A stretch of 64,000 nt of DNA from Vesta saturnalis. Its lineage: Eukaryota; Arthropoda; Insecta; Coleoptera; Lampyridae. Positions 34,231 to 46,230 of this stretch are shown one piece after another. Position 1 is the first letter of the stretch, and each line of letters begins with the position of its first letter. The notes under the pieces were generated by a model, which saw only the letters and a list, made by a program, of their open reading frames with translations, was not told the DNA's origin and did not search any database. The stretch covers positions 554,501 to 618,500 of the forward strand of contig JARFJB010000390.1 in NCBI GenBank assembly GCA_036346205.1, read 5' to 3'. Position numbers and translations under genes: made by a program.

Positions 34231-35203
34231 CAGAGCTGGGACGATTACAAGTAAAAAGTAATCGATTACATTTGCTGTAATCAGTAATCAGTAATCAGTA
34301 ATCGCAGTAATTGTTCCAGATGAACTCCGAATGTTACGCATGCGTATACGAAAAAAAATAAACTTTTAAACTAGGTAGGTACACTTCTATGAAAAATTGT
34401 AGGTACTTTTTTTTGTATTGCCGGAATTTATATGGAACAAAACACGTATCACCAGACCAGACTATATCGCATTATTCACATTTTCCAAAATTTAAAATTT
34501 CTTATTAATCTGCCATTTTGCCAAATGTGAAGATTTCAGTGGACTGTCCTATGATTCCTAGCCAACCAAGTTACAATTTGGGCACATTTACATTACATAC
34601 ACAACCTGTGAAATGTTTACTCCTACTATCGTAGATAAATTGACTGGTATTTTAAAACTATACTATAATATAAATGTATAAATGATAAGATCAGACCATA
34701 CAAGTTTATCTTCAAAAAATCAGAACTTGGTACGTAGTGCAGTGCGCATAGTGGATGTACAGATTACAGAACGAGACATGAAAGGTGGGGGTGGGAGTTC
34801 TTTTAGTTGCGCGAGTAGGGTCAGTTTTAGAGAAAGTATTCGGAAAAAAATAAATACGAACAACGTTAAACACCACTTGCAGAGTACGAATTTCGTGCGC
34901 GTTCTGTGATCTATCTATAGTATGTTAAAGAGGCTAAATTATTATATGAAGAAAGTATGATATCAGACTTAGCGCAAGTAATTTGGTGTGACTTAGAATT
35001 AGATGAAAACATAACATTCCCCAAGTACCCAATAAAGTAATCGTTTTTGTAATCGGTATTGCGATTACTTTGCGATTACACAAGTAATCTGTAATCGATT
35101 ACAATTTTGAAGGGTAATCAGTAATTTGTAATCGATTACTATTTGAGGAAAGTAATTGTAACCGGTAATCGATTACTTTTTACTTGTAATCGTCCCGGCT
35201 CTG
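34231..35203. mobile_element. Non-autonomous hAT element (MITE), 973 bp, perfect 8-bp TSD
   Basis: Ends read CAGAGCTGGGACGATTAC on the left and, inverted, CAGAGCCGGGACGATTAC on the right, continuing as AAGTAAAAAGTAATCGATTAC in both. The flanking 8-bp duplication GCAAGTTG (34,223-34,230 and 35,204-35,211) is perfect, as expected for hAT. Subterminal regions are filled with GTAATCAGTAATC and the palindrome GTAATCGATTAC, likely transposase-binding repeats. The interior has no transposase; the 75-codon frame at 34,682-34,909 shows no hAT motif. Mobilisation would need a transposase supplied elsewhere. Confidence 0.93.
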
Positions 35204-35211
35204 GCAAGTTG

Positions 35212-36480
35212 TCAGGAGACAAATGGGGATTAATGCTGGTGACAGAAAAATTCAGAAATGGACCAGCTAGGCTCTACAGATGTCGTCATTTATAATCTTA
35301 TTTTTTTTGCATTTATACAAATTCTTCTTCGCTAGGTAAGTCGTAATTCGATTAATTAAGCGTGGTGTCTAGATCGGTTATATAGTACGTGAATACGAGG
35401 GTTGTACACTGATTAGACACCAGGGAAATATAAGTGAACTCACCTTGCAGTCGTCAGCTTTAGAATGTACGTTTTCCATCCTTACAGCATAACCTTAAAG
35501 TACAAGAATCCAAAACACACACAAAGGAAAAATAATTAACTCAATAAGTTATGAGCGTTTCGTTTTGCGTGCCCAGCCCCTTAATCCTATTCTGGTTTTA
35601 TACTTCGTGCGCTTACCTAAACTGTAAACTCCCAAACTTGACTTTTCAGTCCATGAACTTTTAATTAACGTACCTGGTCTCCATTGAACGGTTATAGAAT
35701 GTGTGGTACAATTGTTCATTAATTTTTGAAATCGCTTTACGCAACGTTCGCATTTATGTTTATTACTTTAGAGGGCGCTAATGAAAACAGTAGGTTTTAC
35801 CACAAATCAAGGGTTTCTGTTTAATACTACATCCGTCCTATCAACGCCAAAGTTTAAACGAAATTTCGTGTCATAATCGAAAAGAAAATCCTAAACCACT
35901 GCAACTGAGGTGGTTATTATAACATTGCATTACATAAACAGCACACTACATTGCTACAACAAACAACCTACATGAGCTAATACGTTCTATACAAACAGAA
36001 AAATTATACACCTTAAATTTGCTATACACAGCAATGTAAATAATAGCTTAAGATTTTTACCTTATCGATTAGCTTCCCAAGGTCTCAATTGTGCTAAGGC
36101 TCTGCTCGTCCATTTAAACAACAGCTCCATATAATTTTTTTCCCTCATCCCCTGCTAAATATTTATTAACGCGATGTTACTTTTATAACCTTCAAGTACC
36201 TCAACTAATTTAGGCCTACCTCTAGCTTTTGCTACACAGTAAACTGTTTTACTTTATTTTAAATAGAAGCATTAACAAATCTCCCTGCTAAATTCAGTGC
36301 TCTATGGAAGAGTTCACAAAAGCACACTATAAACGATACGCACACTAGATCTCTCCCCGAAAACCGCCATAGCGAATTCGGGAAAACCTTAATCCGTCCT
36401 CTGTGTTAAATTATCGGCATTCATTTCTTAAATGTTAGGGAAGTTTACCTAACCACTTCACACTATAAAACGGGGTCGTG
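35212..36480. other. Unassigned non-coding DNA with C-over-G strand bias
   Basis: From about 35,450 the plus strand is rich in A and C relative to G, a bias that continues through the repeat arm to about 39,760. No coding signal or terminal repeat was found. Confidence 0.4.
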
Positions 36481-38754
36481 CAATATCATTCACATCTTTA
36501 CTGTACAGATTTCAAGAGATGCTTCATCAAAAATCCTATGGAATGTGACCCATCACGATCGCTAAAAATTCAAAAGGAAAACTCGCGCTACCAGTTTCTC
36601 TGAGCGCGACCGATACTAATATTTTGCGTGATAACAGTTTATTTGTTTTAGAATATCGTTTAACTTAACGCGTACTTAGGCTGTATTTGTACCTCTTTAA
36701 TAACCATGTAATAAAAACTTTACATTGCCAACACAAATCTTCACACTGTCAAAGCACTACTTTAATTCAGCTTAAGATGTAATAATTTCGTTTTGCATAC
36801 AATTATATCGATAATAGAAACGACTATTAAAGCATTACCAATCCAAAATATCACCTATTAAAACAAAGAGTCGATTAAAAATTCGGAACTCCTGCGTTGT
36901 ACATTGAAGTACTTATCAGTTCAAATCTTCCAAACAGTGTAAACTGAATTTATGCCACAAGGTTGACTCAGGAAAACTTATCTTGGTAACCAAATACCTA
37001 ACGCGTCTGTACTTAAAACAGCAATTGTAACTATATTGAACCTCAAATTTTAAAATGTTAGTTTAAACTTAGTTAGTTGCAAACCCAGGCCTGTGGACTT
37101 TTACTAGAAAACATAGCAAAAGCAGGTTATCGAAACCCCACCGCACACTATCGCACATTGGCAAGCTGTGTCAATACCAGTGGTAAAAGTTTAAAAGGAT
37201 CGCATAGTGAGGTGAAAATTCTATATTCTTTAACTGTAAGCTTATTAATGAAAATATACAAAACTATCCTATGCAAATGAATTTCGAAAGCTGCTTGAGA
37301 AAACCGCTAAGAGAAATCAGAATGTAAATTACATCAGAATGTTCTTTGGCCAAACAGTGGAAAATAATCAAGAGATGGTAGGGGCGTTTTGAGGAACGGC
37401 ACCAATATCAATGCGACAATACAGAATAAAGGAACGATGAAAGACCAGAAGATAAAACAGGTAGGACAGTTAAGGAATTAATAAAAAAATCAAAAAGTCA
37501 AACGCGCCGGGAGTGGAAGAAGTGTCCAGAAATGATAGACTTTAAGAGCACAAGAAAAACTGAAGTTTCACTAACGTATGCTGAAGGGGAAGGGTGAATG
37601 AAAAAACTGAGAAAAAGGTAATTGGACGAATAGGAGCTATCTGAAGTATAAAGCGGTTTTAGATCATGTTTCACGGAATAACAGGTTCTATAACATACAA
37701 AATAAAAGTAACTCAAAGCATATACTGTAGTGTCTTAAGGTACCCTATCATTAAAAGTGTAATTTGAACTTATTCGCAATAATGCAAATTCAAGAACAAA
37801 ACAATCTCTAAGGGGTGTATTTTGACTTTACTGACAATAATGCTACTATTACTCAAATTAATTGCTTGCCGTACATTGACTTTCTTGGCAATAATTAAAA
37901 CATTAGAATTTACTTACAGGTCTGATATTTAATTACTCACAAACCTCAAATCTGATCAAAAGAATAGCCTGTCTAGTGGTAAGCTACGCCGTGTTATGTG
38001 AATGAGGATTTGATGAGGTTAAGTGTTGCATCATATGGGATAGGTAAATAATGAAACTACTCAAACTAGAATTAATGAGCTTTGCGCAATGATGGTTCAA
38101 CCCCTTAATTTACTAAGCTGGGAAGAACCACCAAGAAAACTCAATTTATTAATAAATAAGTAATTGTATTAATAAATCAAATAACAAAACAATGGAAGTG
38201 CTTAAGATATAACAAAACACCATTAAATCAGGTTAAAGTGCGTATAAAATTATAAGATTAAGGAACAAAAAAATAAAACGCAGTTTAGCTACACATAAAC
38301 ACAAACAAAAAATAAACGGTGAACTCACAGCCACAACTATCATAAATAAATAGAAATAAAATTGGAATATCAAACATGTGGTCCTATACAACCAATCATG
38401 CCGGTCTTTAAGTAAATAAGGCAGGTGAAGGTACATATGAAATATGATACAGTAAAATTAAACAGGTAGCAAGAAGGTAACTGCACTTAGATAAGAACAA
38501 AACCATAGGCAAGGAATTTACACATACACAATTTTGTGGTTAATAAAAGCACAAAAATATATACGTACAATTACAATAAATTACATATACAAGAGAAATT
38601 AGTTCGTAGACAAACAGTTCTAAATAAGCCTGAATCAAGGACACAAAAAATCCTAACAACGTGACAAGTAACCTATCCGCAAGTTTACGAATACAGCTTC
38701 CCTTTCTCCGCTTACCATTCATCTACACAAAACTATAAGAACGGGTTCGTTTAA
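36481..38754 (+). repeat. Left arm of a 2.2-kb inverted repeat
   Basis: Reverse complement of 48,966-51,108 along its whole length. Landmarks include AATATCATTCAC at 36,481, GCGCGACCGATACTAATATT, CCAGGCCTGTGGACTTTTAC, the AAGTGTCCAGAAATGATAGA stretch near 37,520, and AAGAACGGGTTCGTTTAAA at the right edge. Similarity stops abruptly at both edges. Unlike the right arm it is not flanked by the hammerhead-bearing direct repeats. No protein-like frame longer than about 70 codons; none shows a motif. Confidence 0.92.
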
Positions 38755-39885
38755 AGGTAAAGATGGAATTTGAGGAGTTTTTAATGTCATCTGGACCCGT
38801 GTCTGTAAACCCCGGTCTCGTTTATAACTAATTAACGGAGTTTTATCGTACCACGTTTTGTCCACGCATTATTTACTCTACACTAATATTAAAGAACAGT
38901 CAACAATGCCAACTCATACAAGTAACGAGGAGGGGCACGGTACTGTATGAAGCGGACTCCTTTATTATATATATTAAATAGATATTTCTAGCAATCAATG
39001 ATTGATTTTTAATAGGTTACATAGGCTTGTTGAATTGTTTGCTGCGAGCTTTAGTTTACATTAAAATACCTACCTACGTTTGAATATAATCCTTTAATTA
39101 AACACTTTACCACCAACACGACGAGTTAAGATACGCGGTTTAAATCGCGACGGCGATTATTTACAGTTTAATTTTTGGAAAAACTTATATTAAAACCAAC
39201 ACAAAAAGAAAAGGATGAATTTGGGTTTTTAGTATTTACTAAAACAGAAGTGATAATATTCTATAGCCACCACGGTTTACAATTCTGGTTTTTAACAAAA
39301 TAACCAAAAACGGCCCAACTCAATCGAACCTCCGACTTCAACTCCTTGTTTTTACTCGTAAATTCATATTTATTACTAAAACAAATATTAATTTTTAAAA
39401 TATGCAGTCGCCCGTAACAAACCCTATATTTAGGTCTCGAATTTCAAAGTACTAAGCAAAGATTTCTTTTGATTTGTGGTATGTTCCCATGCAATTGATT
39501 AGTAACTACAACGTTTTTACAAAATATCCCGAAAAGCATTAACAAATTACTACTTATTACCAACATATGAAAACCCATTAATTATCCTTTCTTTCGCCGT
39601 ACCAATTACGATTTGAAAACTTTTGTTGCAATAATAAAATTTACTCGCTCCGCTACCTACAATATATTAAAACAAACAACAGAGTACGAACATGTGACAG
39701 ATTTTCGGACACATTTAGAACAGTGGAAGATCTGAAGACATCTCTTATAAAATTTTGCTTCCTTCTTTATACAGGCGGGCGCAATTTTTTCCCTATAGGG
39801 CATTACGGAAGTTATTTTTTTTATGATTGTTGACCTGAACAGGCTAAATTTGACCTATCGTGCTAAAGCACTCAGGAACACTTAG
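38755..39885. other. Unassigned non-coding DNA
   Basis: Same A/C-rich plus-strand bias as 35.4-38.7 kb, ending near the 3' end of the LINE. Nothing coding is seen. Confidence 0.4.
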
Positions 39886-39891
39886 GAGGAT

Positions 39892-42800
39892 GGATAGAGG
39901 GATATAATTGCCAATAGATACCTATGAACAGCTACCTTAAATTTTCTCATATCATAAGTGAGAGGAAAACAGGAACTAGGGAGATCATTCCAGAGTTTAG
40001 AAGCCTAGTAGAAAAATGTGGAATGCGCCCGTTTGGTACAACAAGTGGAGATTTGTACTGCATACTGATGATGTGAATGAACGAACCGAGTGTTTCTCGC
40101 AAAGATAGCCCGAGATGGTATCAAAGAATATAATTCACCAGCACAATAACCATTGTAATAACGATAATACAAAGAAAGAACTGAAACCATCCTTCTATGC
40201 TCAAGGGACTGTATGTGAGAAGTTAAGGACGGGTCATTTGTAAGCCTAATCGCTCTCTTCTGAATACGATCAACGATATCAAGAGCGTATTGGGGAGCAC
40301 TAACCCAGAGGTGAGAATTATATTCCAGATGATGCCGAATTTGGGCCTTATACAGCAGGAGTTGTCGAGAGGTAAAGTACTGCTTAGATCTGTGCAAATA
40401 GCCTATTTTACGAGCAGCCGTTTTGGTAGCTGACAGAAGATGGTCAACCCATGAGAGATTTGAAGATACAGTCATACCCAACAGAGTAATAGAGTCTGAA
40501 AGCTTAAGAACTGAGCCATTCATACTTACAACAGGAAATGATCGATTTTTTTTTGGCGGACATAAGGCAACACTGAGTTTTGTTAGCATTAAATTTAACT
40601 AGATTATTGCTTCCCCATTCGAGAATACGTTGAATGTCTTTGTTGAGTGAATTTGCCATTTCAGCTTTAATTTCTTGATTTGACATAGAATGTGGATTAT
40701 CACTATGAGTAGACTGAGATGAACTACAGTGAATAGTGCTATCGTCAGCAATGCAATGGATGGGGTTAGTTGTTGAAGAAATAAGGTCATTTATGTACAG
40801 CAGAAAAAGTGTAGGCGCTACAACGGATCCCTGTGGTACGCCCGCGTTAATGCTAACTTCTTTTGAAAAAAAAGCCTTCAACTACGACACGTATTCGTCT
40901 TTTATCAAGGAAACTAGAAACCCAGTTGATGAGCGTATCATTTAACCCAAACGCGGTGAGTTTGGCAAGTAAACACTTATGCCAAACTTGGTCAAATGCC
41001 TTTGAGATATATAAAGCGACTACAACTGTTTCAACGGACTGCTCTACTGTATTGTTCCAAACTTGGGTCACATATAAAAGAAGATCGCCTGTTGAACGAC
41101 TTTGCCTAAACCCATATTGGTGGTCACTAAGGAGTTTGTTAGTTTCAAGGAACGTGAGCAGTTGCTGATTGATGGCTTTTTCCATGATTTTAGACAAAAT
41201 GGAAGTTATGGCAATTGGTCAGTAGTTTGAGGGATCGGTCTTATCGCCTTTTTTGGGAATAGGTTGAACATTTGCTAACTTCCATGATGAAGGGAATTCC
41301 CCAGAAGACATAGAGATCGTATAGAGCTTAGATAGGACTGGTACTAGTTCGGGGGAACATTTCTTTAAGACAATAGCTGCGATACCGTCTGGGCCAGTCG
41401 CCTTATTGAGATCAAGCCTACTGATGATCGATTCAAGAGCTTGTACCGAAAATAAGTTGGTTTCATAGCGTATGAAGAAGAGTTGACTAGGGGTACATCT
41501 TCTCCAGAATCATTGAGACACGAGTTTGATGCAAACAAATCCACAAAAACATTGGCTTTGTCTACAGAATCAGCAACTACCGATCCGTCAATAGATGTCA
41601 GGGGGGGAAATGAAGATGTTTCAAAGTTTTTACTAATGGCTTTAGCTAAAGACCAAAATTTACGACTGCCTAAAGGAGATGTAGCTAGTTCATTGCATTT
41701 TCGTTGTTTGAACAACTTTTTAGTTTTAGTGATTTTACTTTTGCAGATATTTCTAGCACCAACGTATCCTACATGACTGTGGACCGATTTATTAGATTTC
41801 CATTTAATGTAATATTTATTTTTTAAAGATATTGCATCAGCACAAGCCTTATTGAACCAGGGTTGGGAACGTGAATGACCTATACGGTACTGTTTTTTGG
41901 GAATGTATAACTCCATTCCCATGAGTATGACTTCAGATACTGAAAGAGCTATGTCCGAAGAAGAGGAGGACTTAAAATAATATTCACGCCATGGAAAGGT
42001 TGCAAAGAAATCCCGTAAATCATCCTATCGAGCTGACTTACAACACCATTAGAAAATGATCGGAAAGACCTAAAGGCGAAAAAATGGAAGTTTTATAAAC
42101 AAGAGGGTTTGATGTAAGAAAGAGACGTGGAGTATGGTTAGGGTTATCAGGGATTCTTGTGGGTTCAGAAATCATTTGTGTGAGATCACATGAAATAGCA
42201 AATGTGTCTGCACTGTGACCAGCGGGATTTGTAGTAGATGAAAACTGAAGCCAATTAGAGTTATGAACCTTGAAATCGCCTACAATTGAGATATCGCAAG
42301 ATGGAAACTGAGACAGGAGATAGTCAACTATCATACTAAGGTAATCGAAGAAGTCTTGAAAGTTACTGTCATTAGGATACCTATAAATGCAACAGTAGGA
42401 TTTCACAAAATTAAGACCAGAATGTTTAAACCAAATCACGTCAAAATTTTTATTTTCTAAGGAAGAAACCCTCCTGCAAGCAATTCTGTCCTTGATGTAG
42501 GCACATACGCCTCCTTTATATCGAAAGTTAGAGTGAAGGTGGTATTGAGGAAATTGCAAGTCGGGTGACTCGGAGCGTTTAGAGGAGACTTGTGTTTCAG
42601 ATAGAAACAGAATATCAGGTTGTAATTGTTCAAGATGTTTGTGAATAGCATTAAGATTAGACCTGATACCGCGGATGTTGCAATAGTGAATCAGAACGTT
42701 GATACTTTCGATGACCGTGGGCGCTTGGGCCCTGCCCTCCCGGACGTCCGAATGTGGCAGGATTTTACGTCCGGAATTTATTACCCTAGAAACCACAGCC

Positions 42801-43020
42801 ATCTTATTTTTTAATTTGGGACTTTTAATCCGATAGGAAAGGAATACTGTGAGAGCGAGAAGGAAGTATAAGTATGAGAATAGATTAAGGATGAAGGGAA
42901 AGGTCACCGCCAGCCCTTACCGAGCTCAGAAAATCGGAGACCCAATATTAAGGAGCCCATGGTAAGGGTGGTGGTACCTCCTCGGCTGACATGGAGTATA
43001 CATGCCTACCACCTATAATA
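39892..43020 (-). pseudogene. Jockey/CR1-like non-LTR retrotransposon, near full length, inactive
   Basis: On the minus strand 42,907-42,038 encodes an APE-type endonuclease (CNIRGIRSNLNAIHKHL, PDILFLSETQV, GGVCAYIKDR, SIVGDFKVHN, GLSDHFLMVL). It continues as the RT N-terminal region (41,922-41,365), then 41,197-40,853 (MEKAINQQLLTFLE, HQYGFRQSRSTGDLL, VVALYISKAFDQVWH), 40,881-40,504 (VPQGSVVAPTLFLLYINDL, HCIADDSTIH, NANKTQCCLMS) and 40,589-40,005 (LLGMTVSSNLSWVDHLL, LLLYKAQIRHHLEYNSHLW). After another shift comes KLWNDLPSSCFPL and a stop at 39,892. Motif A reads LYIS where LDIS is required, so the catalytic Asp is lost; the usual F/YADD is IADD. The endonuclease motif GDFKVHN has Lys where Asn is usual. 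At least four frame changes. No nucleic-acid-binding first ORF is seen. Confidence 0.9.
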
Positions 43021-43197
43021 TAATATGTATTGCAAGATAGATATCGCAATCATTTTTTGTTTTCGATTTATAGTCCAAAATTCTTCGGAAATTTGTAAAA
43101 CTAAATAAAAGTGAACCACCTGTAGAAAATAGTTAAATACAACAAGAGGAAATCAGAATATATTCTAAATGAAATTGTATAAAAAAAGTGTAAAGAT
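43021..43197. other. Unassigned DNA
   Basis: Short AT-rich spacer between the LINE 5' end and the next relic. Confidence 0.4.
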
Positions 43198-43300
43198 TTA
43201 CAGTAAGTGTTCAAATTGGGACCCATTGTTTTCAATACATAACTGATATATTCTTCTGATACTAAGCAAAGCATTACTAAAATGTATTCTACTCATATTT
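43198..43300 (-). pseudogene. Tc1/mariner transposase, C-terminal scrap
   Basis: On the minus strand ALLSIRRIYQLCIENNGSQF followed by EHLL and a stop matches the end of the DD41D transposases in this window (compare the IRENGQHFEQLL ending of F). Only about 30 residues remain. Confidence 0.65.
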
Positions 43301-43371
43301 TCAAAAGAATGTTTTGTATTCTATTTTTAGTCATTTATATTATTGTACCGTTTGGTATATATCATATACAG

Positions 43372-44040
43372 GGTTATGATTTCAAGTGTACATAAATCTG
43401 GTTTTGTTTATCATACAAAAAAATAAAATGGTTACATTTCAAGAAAAACTCAAACAGTTTTATCCCAGGTGTTAAGAATGATAAATGTTCGATATGGGAA
43501 CCCCTTGTGACGCGATAGATGTCAAACCTGTAATCAAGCTCTTGCCATGCTTTGTTGAGTGTCTTGGTCGAGTGTTTCGATGGCTCTGGTAATCCGTTTC
43601 TGGATCTCAGGTATGCTTTGTGGTAATGATGGTGTATACACATTATCTTTGATGTATTCCCACAAGAAAAAATCGCAAGGGGTAATGTCCGGAGATCTTG
43701 GAAGCCAGTTCAAAGAGTGCATCATCATTTGGACTAGCACGACCGATTCATCTGTCAGGCAGTCGATTTCGAAATTCAGCCCTAACATCCAAGTGGTAAT
43801 GCGAAGGTGCGCCGTCTAATTGCAGAATGGAATTTGGGAAGTCTTGTTCTAATTGCGGTAGAAGCTATTTCGTCATCAGGTCCAAGAAAATTATTCCACT
43901 TACTGTTTGTCCAACAAAGAAAAAAGGCCCCGTACACTTTTTTGTACGTGATAGCACAAAACACATTAACTTTCGGAGAACCGTGCAAGTGCTCGATGTA
44001 GGTGTGTTGGTTCTCCGAGCCCCATATTCTGGCATACATT
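43372..44040 (-). pseudogene. Tc1/mariner (IS630) transposase relic of a second, Tc3-like type
   Basis: Minus strand in three frames. 44,039-43,830: RIWGSENQHTYIEHLHGSPK, VNVFCAITYKKVYGAFF. Then about 43,820-43,690: the QLDGAPSHYH-type second Asp region read from the shifted frame. 43,720-43,570: LPRSPDITPCDFFLWEYIKD (third Asp) and VYTPSLPQSIPEIQKRITRA. Last, LDYRFDIYRVTRGSHIEHL near 43,470. The motif style (VFCAI, PSLPQSIPE, RVTxGSHIEHL) differs from the DD41D copies. A TACAGGGTT-like edge lies at 43,369; the N-terminal half is missing. Confidence 0.82.
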
Positions 44041-45610
44041 ATGTCTGTTTACTTTACTATAAAAAAAAATCATTTTTCTAAATTTTACTTATAATATAAT
44101 ATATTTAGTAATACATCAGAATGTCTTAGCATTTCTGATTGTTTCAAGTACCGGTACTTAATGGGTTAATGTGATAAGTTTTATTCAAACTAAAACTATT
44201 ACAGAAATAAATCAAAAACTAAAAAGAAATTATTTTTTAACACCTTATATCACAAAAGAATCACGTGTATCAGTTTTAGTATTGCACTATGTGACAGTGT
44301 GTGACAAATTACCTTGTGATACAAATTCAGAAATACCCAGTTTAAAAATGTAAAAATAAATAAAGTATATTTTCTGGCTATTTCCTAAATAAAATAGAAC
44401 TATTGTATAAATAATGATCAGTTAAAAATTCACAAGGTTAACAATTATACTGTGCAACGTCGTAGCCTATTGTTTATTGTTTCAAGAAGTGAATTAGATT
44501 ACTTATTAATGTGGAGATAAACCTGTATTTGAATTACATTTGAGTTACTTTTTGATATTGTTAGATATCTTGTATTTCCTGTTTTTTTAACAAGGTTAAA
44601 CCATGTTAATATAATTCCGGTTTTCCTTGTTCATGGTGTATAGTTGCGTATATTTAAAAAAAGATTATAGCTTTATAGCATTGAAGTGGAATAACCTTAA
44701 AATTATTATAACTCGAGTATATCTTTAGAAGTGCAACATTAAGACATTCTATTGGGTTAATTAAAACTAAATTTAAATTCTATTGTTGGTATAATTAGTG
44801 TAGAAAATTGATGTATATATATGAAAGAGGTATAATAGGATAATGCGAATAGTTTATATAATTGTTGTTTTTAGTTTTCATGAATTAAATTTTTAATTAA
44901 GTTGTGTTTCTTTTTGAAATAATTTTTTAATGTTAAGGTTACGGTTGTTATGGTTACTCATTAATGAATAATATATGCATATAAAATTGTGTATAATACG
45001 GAATGTGCGAGTTTGGGAGTAGAAGGTTGTGTGTAGGTAGGTCACAGACACCTTTAATTAATTTTTAATTAGTTCTACTATGATTTTCGAATTAATGTGC
45101 TAATCACATATCAATTCGAGCTTCTACAGTAACAAATTTGTGTTTACTTTACATATTCACAAAATATAGACGCAATAGATTTTCATAAAAAAGTGATTTT
45201 GTTTGTTTTCAAATTTGGAAATAGTGAAAAAACTAGGTTAAAGAAGTATATAGATATATTTCGATAGTGAGCACAAGTGAAAAGAACGTTTTAAGTTTTG
45301 CAAAATATTTTTTTTTATTAAATGTGCACAGGCTTAAACGTTTTAACTTTTACAGCCCTCAGCTTCAGATAACCTCTTAAAACCGTATAAATTAAACTAT
45401 GAAAGAAAATTTGCTAATTCCCAAAAAAATACAAACGCATTTTTTTTTAGTATTCTAAAGATTGTTAGTTTTTAACGCTTATGTTGTTGATGCCGCTAAC
45501 ATATTGTGGGCTTCTCAGTAGCGTCCTTCCTATTCAGTACTGATGATGCGCCTGTTGTTGGTGTAACGTTGTATTCGTAGGATTGTATTAGTTACAACTA
45601 TGAGTTTCAG
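44041..45610. other. Unassigned AT-rich DNA
   Basis: No coding, RNA or repeat signal recognised. Confidence 0.4.
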
Positions 45611-46230
45611 AAAGGACCCTGCACACCTCTTATTGGTTTTTAGACCGCAGTCAAATTTAATGAAATTTTAGTATGTTATAGACTAAAACTATCTGAACAA
45701 TATTTGTCATTGGACCAACTTAATATAATCACTAGTTTTTGATATACAGGGCGTTAAAGTAATAGTGCCTAATAAGAATAATGGCTGTTCCGTGGGTTTT
45801 AACATTGATATACGCAAGTGTTACCATTACATATTATACTTTTTTGTAATTTTTATTATTCTGTACTTTCTAACATTTTATACAGGGTGTTTCAACAAAA
45901 ATTAGTATTAAATATGATTATTTACATGATAAAAAGTGGAACTTATACATAAAATAAACAACCTAATATTTACATGATTTATATACAAGAAACGGAACAT
46001 TTAGACGGCAGCATGTCTATTTAAAACATCTTGAGTAGCGGCTAACACTTTGGTTTGCGGTAGCCTAACTTCTTAAGGGCCTTGCATAGCCCAAAAACCA
46101 AATAACTGCTGCTATATGTGCACACATTTCTATAGTTCGCGCTCTTATTTTGCATTGGCAATATAGCTGGTTTTATTCATTGATTTCCTTTATTAACAGG
46201 ATTAACTATAAATCAAATATTACTAAAAAT

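Noticed and set aside
40736..41168. Plus-strand open frames across the LINE
   Set aside because: Antisense shadows of the minus-strand reverse transcriptase, which has the recognisable motifs.
42626..43010. Host promoter or gene between LINE 5' end and 43 kb
   Set aside because: The sequence continues the LINE 5' part on the minus strand and shows no separate gene signal.
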